Notes: generated by a model from the letters alone, not told the origin. Counted from the stretch's first letter, positions 1-9,080 are shown. The stretch is 64,000 nucleotides of DNA from Caldilineaceae bacterium (GCA_958295845.1 OY282376.1:5159022-5223021), one strand, 5' to 3'. A program made the numbers and translations.

Positions 1-130
1 CGGGGCGTTGCGGGGGCGCAGCCCCCGCACAAGGGAGGGCCGAAGGCCCGGACGCTTAACTGCAGTGGTCAGTGGTCAGTGGTCAGTGGTCGGTGGTCGG
101 TGGTCGGTGGTCAGTGGTCGGTGGTGAGTG
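1..130. repeat. Dispersed intergenic repeat, copy 1, with heptamer run
   Basis: The first 60 bases (GC-rich core containing GGGGCGTTGCGGGGGCGCAG) recur almost unchanged near 17080 and in shortened form near 9322 and 46281. From about base 63 the core runs into roughly nine tandem copies of a 7-base unit, AGTGGTC or CGGTGGT. The element sits directly upstream of the rpsL promoter and has no coding potential. It is probably a non-autonomous or REP-like repeat; its left end may lie outside the window. Confidence 0.7.
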
Positions 131-162
131 AATGGATGATACACCTGAATGGGTACCGTGAT

Positions 163-192
163 TTGCTTTCGGCAGCATGGTCGTGATATAGT
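163..192 (+). promoter_or_regulatory. Probable promoter of the rpsL operon
   Basis: TTGCTT (163-168), an 18-base spacer and TATAGT (187-192) form a good sigma-70-type promoter, 49 bases ahead of the rpsL start codon. No other strong pair is visible between the repeat and the gene. Confidence 0.55.
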
Positions 193-240
193 AGAGTACT
201 GTCTTTACGTGGGCTACGAAGACCTTCAGGGAGGAAAGAT

Positions 241-657
241 TTGCCGACGATAAATCAGCTGGTCCGCAAGGGCCGTAAGACTAAGCCGAAGAAAGAGACC
301 GCACCGGCCTTGCGCTTTACGCAGAACACGTTGACCGGCCGCACGAAGCGGGTCAAGCAGGGCAACCCGCAGAAGCGGGGGGTATGTACACAGGTGCGAA
401 CGACGACACCGAGGAAGCCCAATTCCGCTCTGCGTAAGGTAGCGCGTGTGCGCCTTACCAATGGTGTTGAAGTGACGGCCTATATTCCTGGTGAAGGCCA
501 TAACCTCCAGGAGCACAGTGTGGTTCTGGTCCGCGGCGGTCCGGTGAGGGATTTGCCCGGCGTGCGTTATCATATCGTGCGCGGCGCGCTGGACAGCACC
601 GGGGTCAATGATCGCAAGCGAAGCCGCAGCAAATACGGTACCAAGAAGCCGCGTTAA
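241..657 (+). CDS. rpsL: 30S ribosomal protein S12
   Basis: S12 of the small subunit decoding centre, 138 residues. The start is TTG, chosen because GGGAGGA lies 4-5 bases upstream and translation begins with the family N-terminus MPTINQLVRK. There is an N-terminal insertion of about 15 residues relative to E. coli S12. The two conserved loops are TTTPRKPNSALRKV and GGPVRDLPGVRY. In both, the lysine targeted by streptomycin-resistance mutations (K43 and K88 in E. coli and M. tuberculosis numbering) is arginine: R58 and R103 here. It is first in the operon with rpsG. Confidence 0.97.
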   Translation: MPTINQLVRKGRKTKPKKETAPALRFTQNTLTGRTKRVKQGNPQKRGVCTQVRTTTPRKPNSALRKVARVRLTNGVEVTAYIPGEGHNLQEHSVVLVRGGPVRDLPGVRYHIVRGALDSTGVNDRKRSRSKYGTKKPR

Positions 658-744
658 GCGCTGACTCTGGGGAGGCAGGACAGGTAGTGTGGGTTCTTCC
701 TCTGGAGGCGCGCGTGGCGCAAATGATGGAGATGGAGTAGGAGA

Positions 745-1221
745 ATGCCGCGACGAAACCGGCCTGAAAAGCGTCAAATTACGCCCGATCCCCGGCACCA
801 CAGTGTTGTGCTGGCCAAGTTCATCAACAATTTGATGGAACGGGGCAAGAAGAGTCTGGCCGCCAGGATAGTGTATACCGCACTGGATACCGTAGCTGAA
901 CGCACCAATCGTCCACCACTGGAAGTCTTCGAAGAGGCGCTCAGGAACGCCACTCCACTGGTTGAGGTCAAACCGCAGCGTGTAGGTGGCGCGACCTATC
1001 AGGTTCCGATGGAGATCCGCCCTGACCGGCGGCAGGCGCTGGCCATGCGCTGGCTGATTCAGAATGCCAGGGGGCGGAGCGGCCGCAATATGGCCACTCG
1101 GTTGGCGAATGAACTTCTGGAAACGTCGCGCGGTGAAGGACAGACCGTGCGCCGGCGTGAAGAGACGCACCGGATGGCAGAAGCCAATCAAGCCTTTGCT
1201 CATTTTGCCCGAAGGCGCTAG
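745..1221 (+). CDS. rpsG: 30S ribosomal protein S7
   Basis: S7 binds the 3' major domain of 16S rRNA and helps form the E-site and exit channel. It is 158 residues, the usual bacterial length, starting MPRRNRPEKR and containing the conserved segments LAKFINNLMERGKKS and RVGGATYQVP. The ATG follows GGAGTAGGAGA. It lies 87 bases after rpsL and is presumably co-transcribed. A hairpin (GAAGGCG paired with CGCCTTC, 1211-1234) overlaps the stop codon but has no U-tract behind it. Confidence 0.97.
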   Translation: MPRRNRPEKRQITPDPRHHSVVLAKFINNLMERGKKSLAARIVYTALDTVAERTNRPPLEVFEEALRNATPLVEVKPQRVGGATYQVPMEIRPDRRQALAMRWLIQNARGRSGRNMATRLANELLETSRGEGQTVRRREETHRMAEANQAFAHFARRR

Positions 1222-1672
1222 GTTTTTCGCCTTCATGACAGCATAGACAATTGAGTTGGTAATTCCTGATGTGTCCGGCGTCCTGGCTGGGCACAGCTTC
1301 GGAGGAATCCGGCCCATCCGGGTCTGGATATTCTTCTGAGCCGAAAAATATACGACGCATTCGAGCCAAGGGGTGATGTCGCAACGCGGTCAGCACTCCG
1401 CTGGGTGGGATACGACGCTGCCGGATGAGCAGGACGCCGGAATAGCAGATTGCAGGCGCCCCTGCTCAAGAGAGGCGCGTGGGATTGCGGCGCCAGCGGG
1501 ACGGTTGCGTCGTCTTTATGTTGGAGGGCAGTGTGTAGACGGTTGCGGCAGGCCGTTGGTGGAGGGCGGGCTGAGGCGGGACATGTGAAAGCAACGTTGC
1601 CGTGCGGCGGGTTGCATCTTTTGAATGAACGGGGCGCGACGGTGCCCCCCAAGATAAGATCAGGTGAATTTG
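1222..1672. other. Gap between rpsG and fusA, no gene seen
   Basis: About 450 bases in what is often a tight str operon. No ORF with family resemblance, tRNA or clear terminator was recognised. It may hold a separate fusA promoter or leader, but I found no convincing -35/-10 pair. Confidence 0.4.
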
Positions 1673-3766
1673 ATGAGTCAGGTACCATTGCATAAGATCC
1701 GCAATATTGGAATTATCGCCCACATTGATGCGGGCAAGACGACGACAACGGAACGCATTCTGTTCTATTCCGGCCGTATTCACCGCATGGGTGAAGTGCA
1801 TGAGGGGACCGCAGTCACGGACTGGATGGCGCAGGAGCGGGAGCGCGGCATTACGATTACGGCGGCCGCGATTACGACGAACTGGGTTGACAGCAGCAGC
1901 GGTGAAGAGACCCAGATCAATATCATCGACACGCCGGGCCATATCGACTTTACGGCCGAGGTGCAGCGCAGCCTGCGCGTTCTGGACGGCGGCATCGTCG
2001 TTTTCGACGCGGTTGCGGGTGTCGAACCACAGTCGGAGACGGTCTGGCGGCAGGCGGACACGTATCATGTGCCGCGCATCTGCTTTGTCAATAAGATGGA
2101 CCGAATAGGGGCCGACTTTGATCGTACTGTGGACATGATTGTCGACCGTCTCGGCGCGGACCCGCTGCCGATTCAGCTGCCCTGGGGCGCGGAGGAGGAT
2201 TTCCAGGGGGTCATCGACCTCTTTACGATGAAGGCCCTGCGTTACAGCGACGCGCTGGGCGCCACGCCTGAAACAGCCGAGATTCCGGAGGATTTGCGGG
2301 AGGCGGCGGAGACGGCGCGGGCGACGATGGTTGAGCGGATTGCCGAGACCGATGAGGAGTTGACGACGTTGTATCTGGAAGGCGAAGAGATCAGCAACGA
2401 GCAGCTTATCACGGCATTACGCAATGCCGTGGTTCGCAATGATCTCGTGCCGATACTGTGCGGTTCGGCGCTCAAGAACAAGGGTGTGCAACCGCTTCTG
2501 GATGCGACTGTTCGCTATCTGCCCAGCCCGTTGGATGTGCCGCCGGTGGTTGGGCTTGACCCGAAGACAGAGGAAGAGAAGATCCGGTTCGCAGACCCTG
2601 AGGAGCCGTTCGCGGCGCTAGTCTTCAAGATCGTGACGGACCCGTTTGTGGGGCGCCTGGCCTATGTGCGCGTTTATTCGGGTACACTGGCGTCGGGCAG
2701 TATGGTCTACAACGCCAACAAGGGTAGGCGGGAACGGATTGGCCGGCTTCTGCAGATGCATGCCGACAAGAGGGAGGAGATTGAGGTTTGCCGCGCGGGC
2801 GACATCGCGGCGATTGTGGGCCTCAAGCAGAGCCTGACCGGTGAGACGCTCAGCGACCGCAGCAATGAGATTTTGCTGGAGACGATTGAGTTTCCGGCCC
2901 CGGTGATTGGGATCGCGGTTGAGCCGAAGTCCAAGGCGGACCAGGACAGGATGGCCGACGGCCTCCTGAAGCTGTCCGAAGAGGACCCGACCTTTCAGGT
3001 GCGATATGATGATCAGACGGGGCAGACGGTCATCAGCGGAATGGGTGAGCTGCATTTGCAGATTATCGTGGACCGTCTGAAGAGAGAGTTCCGGGTGCAG
3101 TGTAACGAGGGCCGTCCGCAGGTGGCCTATCGTGAGACGATTACAAAGGCGACCCGGGCTGAAGGGCGGTTTGTCCGTCAGACCGGCGGCCGCGGACAGT
3201 TTGGCCACGTCTATATTGAGCTGGAGCCGAATGACGAGGGCGAGGGCTTCGAGTTTGAGGACAAGATTGTGGGCGGCTCGGTCCCCAGAGAGTACATCCC
3301 TGCGGTCCGCAAGGGTATTCAAGAGGCGATGGAAAGCGGCGTGCTGTCGGGTTACCCGGTGGTGGATATTCGCGCTGCGCTGGTGGACGGCAGTTATCAT
3401 GAGGTGGATTCGAGTGAAATCGCCTTCAAGATAGCCGGTTCGATGGCGTTCAAGGAGGGCATGTCGAAGGCGGGCCCGGTGCTGTTGGAGCCGATAATGA
3501 TGGTTGAGGCGGTCGTGCCGGAGGAGTATGTCGGCGATATTGTGGGTGATTTTGCGAGCCGACGGGGGCAGATCGAGGGGATGGACGCGCACAGCAACAA
3601 GGTTACGGCTGTGCGGTCGGTGGTGCCGCTGGCGGAGATGTTCGGGTACGCGACGAAGCTGCGCTCGATCACCAGTGGGCGGGGCACGTTTACGATGCAG
3701 TTCGACAGCTACCAGCCCGACACGCAGAAGTCGGACGTGAGCGCCCCAAGGCGGGAATACGCCTGA
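1673..3766 (+). CDS. fusA: Translation elongation factor G
   Basis: EF-G, the GTPase that drives tRNA-mRNA translocation, about 697 residues. GTP motifs are visible: AHIDAGKTT (residues 16-24), RGITI in switch I, DTPGHIDF, NKMDR and a SALKNKG-type G5, followed by domains II-V ending near the GRGTFTMQF motif. I start at ATG 1673 because AGGTGA (1662-1667) is then an ideally spaced ribosome binding site. An in-frame GTG at 1664 falls inside that site. Ribosome recycling is another role known for the family, acting together with RRF, encoded here at 55.2 kb. Confidence 0.97.
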   Translation: MSQVPLHKIRNIGIIAHIDAGKTTTTERILFYSGRIHRMGEVHEGTAVTDWMAQERERGITITAAAITTNWVDSSSGEETQINIIDTPGHIDFTAEVQRSLRVLDGGIVVFDAVAGVEPQSETVWRQADTYHVPRICFVNKMDRIGADFDRTVDMIVDRLGADPLPIQLPWGAEEDFQGVIDLFTMKALRYSDALGATPETAEIPEDLREAAETARATMVERIAETDEELTTLYLEGEEISNEQLITALRNAVVRNDLVPILCGSALKNKGVQPLLDATVRYLPSPLDVPPVVGLDPKTEEEKIRFADPEEPFAALVFKIVTDPFVGRLAYVRVYSGTLASGSMVYNANKGRRERIGRLLQMHADKREEIEVCRAGDIAAIVGLKQSLTGETLSDRSNEILLETIEFPAPVIGIAVEPKSKADQDRMADGLLKLSEEDPTFQVRYDDQTGQTVISGMGELHLQIIVDRLKREFRVQCNEGRPQVAYRETITKATRAEGRFVRQTGGRGQFGHVYIELEPNDEGEGFEFEDKIVGGSVPREYIPAVRKGIQEAMESGVLSGYPVVDIRAALVDGSYHEVDSSEIAFKIAGSMAFKEGMSKAGPVLLEPIMMVEAVVPEEYVGDIVGDFASRRGQIEGMDAHSNKVTAVRSVVPLAEMFGYATKLRSITSGRGTFTMQFDSYQPDTQKSDVSAPRREYA

Positions 3767-3816
3767 GCTTGATGCGGGCGGCGCATTCGGATTGGCCGAT
3801 TCAGTCGGGTCCAGAC

Positions 3817-3845
3817 TTGTCAACGGTTTGGACATTTCGTATACT
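3817..3845 (+). promoter_or_regulatory. Strong promoter for tuf
   Basis: TTGTCA (3817-3822), exactly 17 bases, then TATACT (3840-3845). This is close to the sigma-70 consensus and sits in the 306-base fusA-tuf gap, giving a leader of about 220 bases. It suggests tuf is transcribed more strongly than the upstream genes. Confidence 0.65.
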
Positions 3846-4072
3846 GTTCAGGTTGCAGAGGCGGCGTCTGTGCCGCCGGGAAAATGGTTCTGGGCGATTC
3901 AGTTCGAAAACGGGATTTCGTCCGACGGGTCGTGGCTGCAACGGTCTGTGTGGCTGCCCCCCGGCCGGCAGTTGGATCGTCCGGGCGGGTGTATAGGGAA
4001 AATTTCCAGCCTCGATGCGAGGCTGCTTGAATCTGCAGAGTATAGACGCGAAACAGTCAGGAGAGAGAAAGA

Positions 4073-5272
4073 ATGGCGAAGGCAGTATTTGAGAGGACGA
4101 AGCCCCATGTGAACGTGGGGACGATTGGGCATGTGGATCACGGCAAGACGACGCTGACGGCGGCGATCACGAAGGTGTTGGCGCTGCGCGGGATGGCTGA
4201 TTTCAGTGCGTTTGAGGCGATCGACAATGCGCCGGAGGAGAAGGCTCGCGGCATTACCATCGCCATTGCGCATGTAGAGTATGAGACGGAAAACCGCCAC
4301 TATGCGCACGTGGACTGTCCTGGACATGCCGACTATATCAAGAACATGATTACCGGTGCGGCGCAGATGGACGGCGCGATTCTGGTGGTGGCTGCGCCGG
4401 ACGGCGCCATGCCGCAGACGCGCGAACACATTCTGCTGGCCAGGCAGGTGGAAGTGCCGGCGATGGTCGTCTTTCTCAACAAGGTCGACATGATGGAGGA
4501 TGAGGAGTTGCTGGAGCTGGTGGAGATGGAGTTGCGAGAGCTGCTCGACACCTACGAGTTCCCCGGCGATGACATCCCCTTTGTGCGCGGCAGTGCGTTG
4601 CATGCCCTGGAGAGCAGTTCGGACGACCCGGATGCGCCGGAGTATGAGCCGATCTGGGAGTTGATGCGTGCGGTGGATGAGTATATTCCCACCCCGGTGC
4701 GTGAGATCGACAAGCCCTTCCTGATGCCGATTGAGGATGTCTTTTCGATCAAGGGGCGCGGCACGGTCGTGACCGGTCGCGTCGAGCGCGGTGTCATCCA
4801 TCCGATGGAAGAGGTGGAGATCGTGGGTGTGAAGCCGACGCACACGACCACCGTGACCGGTGTCGAGATGTTCCGCAAGCTGCTGGATGAGGGACAGGCG
4901 GGCGACAACGTCGGTTGTCTGCTGCGCGGTATCGACCGTGAAGAGGTGGACCGCGGGCAGGTGCTGGCCAAGCCCGGCAGCATCTTGCCGCACACGCGTT
5001 TCAAGTCCGAGGTCTATGTGCTGCGCAAGGAGGAGGGCGGACGACACACTCCCTTCTTCAAGGGCTACAGGCCGCAGTTCTACATTCGCACCATGGACAT
5101 CACCGGTTCGATCGACCTGCCCGCAGGTGTGGAGATGGTGATGCCCGGCGACAATGTGACGATGGAGGTCGAGTTGATTTCGCCTGTTGCCATCGAGACC
5201 GGCGGCCGTTTTGCCATCCGCGAGGGCGGCCGCACCGTCGCCGCAGGCGCAATTACCGAGATCATCCAGTAA
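4073..5272 (+). CDS. tuf: Translation elongation factor Tu
   Basis: EF-Tu delivers aminoacyl-tRNA to the ribosome as a GTP complex; 399 residues, full length. Motifs: GHVDHGKT (19-26), KARGITI in switch I, DCPGHADY, NKVDM and a GSALHAL G5 segment. Domains II and III follow, ending in GRTVAAGAITEI. The start has AGGAGAGAG seven bases upstream. It has its own promoter. The exchange factor tsf is at 56.8 kb. No second tuf copy occurs in this window. Confidence 0.98.
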   Translation: MAKAVFERTKPHVNVGTIGHVDHGKTTLTAAITKVLALRGMADFSAFEAIDNAPEEKARGITIAIAHVEYETENRHYAHVDCPGHADYIKNMITGAAQMDGAILVVAAPDGAMPQTREHILLARQVEVPAMVVFLNKVDMMEDEELLELVEMELRELLDTYEFPGDDIPFVRGSALHALESSSDDPDAPEYEPIWELMRAVDEYIPTPVREIDKPFLMPIEDVFSIKGRGTVVTGRVERGVIHPMEEVEIVGVKPTHTTTVTGVEMFRKLLDEGQAGDNVGCLLRGIDREEVDRGQVLAKPGSILPHTRFKSEVYVLRKEEGGRHTPFFKGYRPQFYIRTMDITGSIDLPAGVEMVMPGDNVTMEVELISPVAIETGGRFAIREGGRTVAAGAITEIIQ

Positions 5273-5325
5273 CCTTCTGGATAAGTTGAAACTGTCCGTG
5301 AGAGACCGATGCTTGCGGACATTGC

Positions 5326-5398
5326 AGGCGAGTAGCTCAACTGGCAGAGCGGCGGTCTCCAAAACCGCAGGTTGCGGGTTCAAGTCCTGCCTCGCCTG
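5326..5398 (+). tRNA. tRNA-Trp (CCA anticodon)
   Basis: A full cloverleaf folds: acceptor AGGCGAG with CTCGCCT, D arm GCTC/GAGC, anticodon stem GCGGT/ACCGC with loop CTCCAAA (anticodon CCA), T stem GCGGG/CCTGC, and discriminator G. The 3' CCA is not encoded. A tRNA-Trp just ahead of secE is a common bacterial arrangement. Confidence 0.95.
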
Positions 5399-5539
5399 TC
5401 ACAGAATGACCACCGGCAGCCGCGCGGTGGTCATTTGCCGCCTAACAAGGCCGATGGCGCTGTATGCTGGTCGGTGAGGAAACAGGATCTGGGGCGCTGT
5501 GATCACAGGCATGTGTTCACACACCGAACGGAGTCAATC

Positions 5540-5758
5540 GTGAGCCGGTCAACAACTGTTCAAAGATCTGATAATGCGATTGTGCGGTACTTCAAGGAGA
5601 CCCGCGCTGAGATTGGCAAGGTTACCTGGCCGACGCGCGAGGAGGGTACGCGCCTGACTGTCGTTGTGTTGATAGTCACCACAATCGCTGCGCTTGTGCT
5701 GTTTGCGGTAGACTCGTTTTTCAGTTATCTGGTGACACTTTTTCTTCAGGTATTTTAG
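5540..5758 (+). CDS. secE: Preprotein translocase subunit SecE
   Basis: Small essential subunit that clamps SecY in the membrane; 72 residues. The conserved amphipathic motif KVTWPTREE is followed by a single C-terminal transmembrane helix (about residues 43-70). The GTG at 5540 is preferred because GGAG lies 7 bases upstream and the product then has the usual short SecE form. Longer upstream reading in this frame crosses the tRNA. It is followed closely by nusG, the classic pairing. Confidence 0.92.
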   Translation: MSRSTTVQRSDNAIVRYFKETRAEIGKVTWPTREEGTRLTVVVLIVTTIAALVLFAVDSFFSYLVTLFLQVF

Positions 5759-5834
5759 GCAGCATCTGTGGCGCGACCGCCTTCTGTGGTAAAGGAAGAG
5801 CCGGTGCCGGAGTGTGACGCGCAAGGGGGGATTT

Positions 5835-6473
5835 GTGGGCGACTTAACGAATGCAGACGTCGACGCTGAACTGCAGGAGGACGGAGCGGATTCTGCGCTG
5901 GCAGAGGATGAGGCGTCCGCGGCCAATGAGGAGGAGTTGACCGGCCCGAGACCGGAATGGTACGTGGTGCACAGCTATTCGGGCAAGGAGAACAAGGTAA
6001 AGAAGAACCTGGAACACCGGGCGGAATCGATGAACATGACCGACCGGATTCTGCAGATAGTTGTACCTACTGAGACCGAGATCGAGATCAAGGATGGCAT
6101 CCGCCGTGAGGTAGAGCGCCAGGTTTTTCCGGGCTATATTCTCATCGAGATGATAATGGATGAGGACAGCTGGTACGTGGTGCGCAATACGCCGGGCGTA
6201 ACCAGTTTTGTGGGCATGGGGAATAAGCCGAGCCCATTGAGCCAGGACGAAGTGAACCACATCATGAGCCGCATCGAGTCGGACGAACCGCGCGTCAAGG
6301 TCAGCTTCGACGTGGGCGAGCGGGTGCGGATAATCGAAGGCCCGTTTGCTGAATTCACGGGTGTGGTCGACACGCTGGAGCCGGAGAAGGGCAAAGCCCG
6401 GGTCATGGTAAGTTTCTTCAACCGGGAGACGCCGGTGGAGGTGGACTTCCTCCAATTGGAACGGGATACGTAA
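5835..6473 (+). CDS. nusG: Transcription termination/antitermination protein NusG
   Basis: NusG binds RNA polymerase through its NGN domain (starting at PEWYVVHSYSGKENKV) and contacts ribosomal protein S10 or Rho through a C-terminal KOW domain (from VGERVRIIEGPFAEF). About 212 residues. An acidic N-terminal extension of some 40 residues precedes the NGN domain. GTG 5835 is preferred because AAGGGGGG lies just upstream; in-frame GTG 5814 is the alternative. It precedes rplK by 18 bases in an apparent operon. Confidence 0.94.
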   Translation: MGDLTNADVDAELQEDGADSALAEDEASAANEEELTGPRPEWYVVHSYSGKENKVKKNLEHRAESMNMTDRILQIVVPTETEIEIKDGIRREVERQVFPGYILIEMIMDEDSWYVVRNTPGVTSFVGMGNKPSPLSQDEVNHIMSRIESDEPRVKVSFDVGERVRIIEGPFAEFTGVVDTLEPEKGKARVMVSFFNRETPVEVDFLQLERDT

Positions 6474-6491
6474 TAAGGAGAAGCAGGCGAG

Positions 6492-6917
6492 ATGGCGAAG
6501 AAAGTCAAGGCAGTTGTGAAGTTGCAGATTCCCGCCGGCAAGGCCAACCCTGCGCCACCGGTAGGCACGGCGCTGGGCCCGCACGGCGTCAATATCATGG
6601 GTTTCTGCAAGGAGTATAATGCGCGTACGCAGAGTCAGATGGGACAGGTCGTTCCAGTCGAGATCACGATTTTCCAGGACCAGTCGTTTACATTCATAAC
6701 GAAGACACCGCCGGCGTCCGAACTGATCAAGAAGGCGGCCGGGATCGAAAAAGGCAGCGGCATTCCCAATTCGGAGAAGGTGGGCGAGATCACGAATCAG
6801 CAGGTGCGGGAGATCGCCGAGGTAAAACTGAAGGACCTGGGCAATATCCCGATAGACAGCGCCATGCAGATGGTGAGGGGGACGGCCCGCAGCATGGGTG
6901 TCACGGTTGTCGACTGA
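6492..6917 (+). CDS. rplK: 50S ribosomal protein L11
   Basis: L11 forms the base of the L7/L12 stalk and the GTPase-associated centre. It is 141 residues, standard length, with the diagnostic N-terminal segment AGKANPAPPVGTALGPHGVN and the C-terminal rRNA-binding domain ending SMGVTV. AAGGAG lies about 10 bases before the ATG. It is followed by rplA after 98 bases. Confidence 0.97.
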   Translation: MAKKVKAVVKLQIPAGKANPAPPVGTALGPHGVNIMGFCKEYNARTQSQMGQVVPVEITIFQDQSFTFITKTPPASELIKKAAGIEKGSGIPNSEKVGEITNQQVREIAEVKLKDLGNIPIDSAMQMVRGTARSMGVTVVD

Positions 6918-7015
6918 CGATAGCTGCAGAAGAGATTGCGGCCCGGCAGAGATCATTAATTCATAGGTGGGAGGGGGCCACACCGGCGCCCCGTTTGCAC
7001 CACAAGGAGTGAAAT

Positions 7016-7729
7016 ATGCCCAAACATGGCAAGCGCTACAACGCAGCGCGTAGCAAGATCGACCGGAATACGCAGTACCAGCCGGCAGAGGCCGTTAACC
7101 TGATGCGGGACGGCGCCACGGCCAAGTTCGATGAGACGGTGGAGGTGCATCTGAGCACGGGTGTTGACCCCCGTCACGCGGACCAGCAGGTGCGGGGGGT
7201 GGTGACGCTTCCCCACGGCACCGGCCGCGTGGTGCGCATTCTGGTTTTTGCCGGCGGCGATGGCATCAGCGTGGCCGAGGAGGCCGGCGCCGACTTTGTG
7301 GGCGGCGAAGATCTGGCCAAGCAGATTCAGGAAGGCTGGCTTGATTTTGATGTTGTACTGGCCACACCGGATATGATGCGGGTGGTAGGCCGGCTGGGCC
7401 GCGTGCTCGGCCCCAGGGGGATGATGCCCAGCCCCAAGGCGGGTACGATTGTGCAGGCGGATGAGTTGCCGCGCGTCATTCAGGAGACCCGGCTGGGCCG
7501 CGTGGAGTTTCGCGTCGACAAGACGAGCAATATCCATGTTCCTATCGGCAAGGCGAGCTTCGACGGCGAGCAGATACTGGACAACTTCACTTCCGTGATG
7601 GAAGCGATCGTGGCGGCGAGGCCATCGGCTATCAAGAGTATTTATCTGAAGCGGGTGACGCTGACGAGCACGATGGGGCCGGGCGTTCGCGTTGATGTGA
7701 ATGCGGCCTCGATGCTCAAGGCGGCCTAG
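7016..7729 (+). CDS. rplA: 50S ribosomal protein L1
   Basis: L1 forms the mobile L1 stalk that helps release deacylated tRNA. In many bacteria it also represses its own L11-L1 mRNA. It is 237 residues, with the conserved GRVLGPRGMMPSPKAGT signature in the middle and TMGPGVRVD near the end. AAGGAG lies 9 bases ahead of the ATG. Confidence 0.97.
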   Translation: MPKHGKRYNAARSKIDRNTQYQPAEAVNLMRDGATAKFDETVEVHLSTGVDPRHADQQVRGVVTLPHGTGRVVRILVFAGGDGISVAEEAGADFVGGEDLAKQIQEGWLDFDVVLATPDMMRVVGRLGRVLGPRGMMPSPKAGTIVQADELPRVIQETRLGRVEFRVDKTSNIHVPIGKASFDGEQILDNFTSVMEAIVAARPSAIKSIYLKRVTLTSTMGPGVRVDVNAASMLKAA

Positions 7730-7909
7730 GCCCGGTTTGCCGTTGCGAGGGGCTGTAAGGTAGAATTGGCAGGTTTCAACTGCATACGATAGTCAGTACC
7801 GTAGACAGTCGGTATTCGCGTTGCGAAAGTAAATGCGCCGAGATGCGCAGCCGGCCAAGGGCTGAACAGAGCGATTTGAACGCCGTTTTCGGCGGGAGTT
7901 GCTTTTTTG

Positions 7910-7939
7910 CGCCCTTGTCTGCATTGCAAGGGCGTTTTT
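7910..7939 (+). terminator. Hairpin with U-tract in the rplJ leader (attenuator candidate)
   Basis: CGCCCTTG (7910-7917) pairs perfectly with CAAGGGCG (7927-7934) across a 9-base loop and is followed by TTTTT. It lies in the 300-base rplA-rplJ spacer, 91 bases before rplJ, so it could end the L11-L1 transcript or act as an L10-leader attenuator. Confidence 0.65.
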
Positions 7940-8029
7940 GTTTGGGACGCCCGGCGGAGAATAGCGGGGGTTCAGGTGGGTTTTGCCTGTCTCCCTGCAG
8001 AAAAATCCTGAAGAAAGGGGGAATGTCCA

Positions 8030-8566
8030 TTGGCACTTAGTCGAGAGAAGAAGGAAGAGCTTGTCGCGCTGTACACCTCACACCTGGAGAACGCGTCGGC
8101 GATCGTATTCACCGATTATCGCGGTTCGACGGTCACGCAGATCAACGAGTTGCGCACCAGCCTCAGAGAGGCGGATACGGCCTATATGGTCGTGAAGAAC
8201 CGGCTTCTGCGGTTGGCCCTGGAGAGCAAAGGGGTCACCGAGGAGTTGGACGACCTGTTGGAAGGGCCGAATGCGATCGCGTTTGTCGGCGAAGATATCG
8301 GCAGAGGCGTGTCGGCGTTGAAGGACGGTCTTAAGGACCTGGAAGAGATCATTGAGATCAAAGGCGGGATTCTGGAGCAGAGTGTTCTAGATGCCGCCAG
8401 CGCCGAGGCACTGTCCGATCTGCCCACGCGGGAAGAGATGCTGGCCACACTGCTGGCGACGATTATCGCGCCGGCCACGCAGCTTGCCCGTGTCGTCAAC
8501 GAACCCGGGGTCAGCCTGGCACGGGTCGTCCAAGCGCACTCTGATGCGCAGGCCGAGGCCGCCTGA
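8030..8566 (+). CDS. rplJ: 50S ribosomal protein L10
   Basis: L10 anchors the L7/L12 dimers to the ribosome. It is 178 residues, starting MALSREKKEEL and containing VVKNRLLRLAL and the EGPNAIAFV segment typical of the family. The start is TTG, placed by AAAGGGGGA about 9 bases upstream. An ATG seven bases earlier is in another frame and stops after five codons. A 300-base leader with an attenuator-like hairpin precedes it. In this family, expression is usually controlled by L10 binding to the leader. Confidence 0.94.
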   Translation: MALSREKKEELVALYTSHLENASAIVFTDYRGSTVTQINELRTSLREADTAYMVVKNRLLRLALESKGVTEELDDLLEGPNAIAFVGEDIGRGVSALKDGLKDLEEIIEIKGGILEQSVLDAASAEALSDLPTREEMLATLLATIIAPATQLARVVNEPGVSLARVVQAHSDAQAEAA

Positions 8567-8678
8567 GCGTCGTCCGAGGGGTTCGATCCTCGCCAGAGGG
8601 CAGCATTGTATCGTCGAGACAGAGAATCGATAGAAGCAGCGAGCAGCTAGAAACAGACAATAGGGAGAATTTCAGAAA

Positions 8679-9059
8679 ATGGCAGATCTTAACGCAATCA
8701 AAGAGCAGTTGGACGAATTAACGCTTCTGGAAGCCGCCGAACTGGTGAAGATGCTTGAGGAGTCGTGGGGCGTGAGCGCGGCGGCATCTGTGGCGGTTGC
8801 CGGTGTGGCCGGCGCCGCGGCCGAGGTCGAGGAAGAAGAGGAAGAGCAGACGGAGTTTGATGTGATCCTCGCCGATATGGGCGCCAAGAAGATCAACGTC
8901 ATCAAGGCAGTGCGCGCGGTGACGAGCCTTGGTCTGCGAGAGGCGAAGGAGCTGGTCGAGAGCGCGCCGGCGCCAGTGGTGCAGGGTGTGGCCAAGGATG
9001 TCGCCGAAGACGCCAAGACGCAGCTGGAGGCCGAAGGGGCGACTGTCGAGATCAAGTAG
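8679..9059 (+). CDS. rplL: 50S ribosomal protein L7/L12
   Basis: Stalk protein that recruits translational GTPases; 126 residues. The N-terminal dimerisation helix (residues 1-35) is followed by an Ala/Val/Glu hinge and the globular C-terminal domain with the FDVILADMGAKKINVIK and TSLGLREAKELVE signatures. A terminator follows 20 bases after the stop. rpoB, often next, is absent. Confidence 0.97.
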   Translation: MADLNAIKEQLDELTLLEAAELVKMLEESWGVSAAASVAVAGVAGAAAEVEEEEEEQTEFDVILADMGAKKINVIKAVRAVTSLGLREAKELVESAPAPVVQGVAKDVAEDAKTQLEAEGATVEIK

Positions 9060-9080
9060 CCTTTCAGCTGGACCAATCGA

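Noticed and set aside
2618..3835. 405-codon minus-strand frame across fusA
   Set aside because: Antisense of EF-G with His/Arg-rich composition and no family resemblance.
3899..5383. 494-codon open frame on the minus strand across tuf
   Set aside because: Shadow of EF-Tu in a high-GC gene; tuf has all GTPase motifs and a ribosome binding site, the antisense frame has neither.
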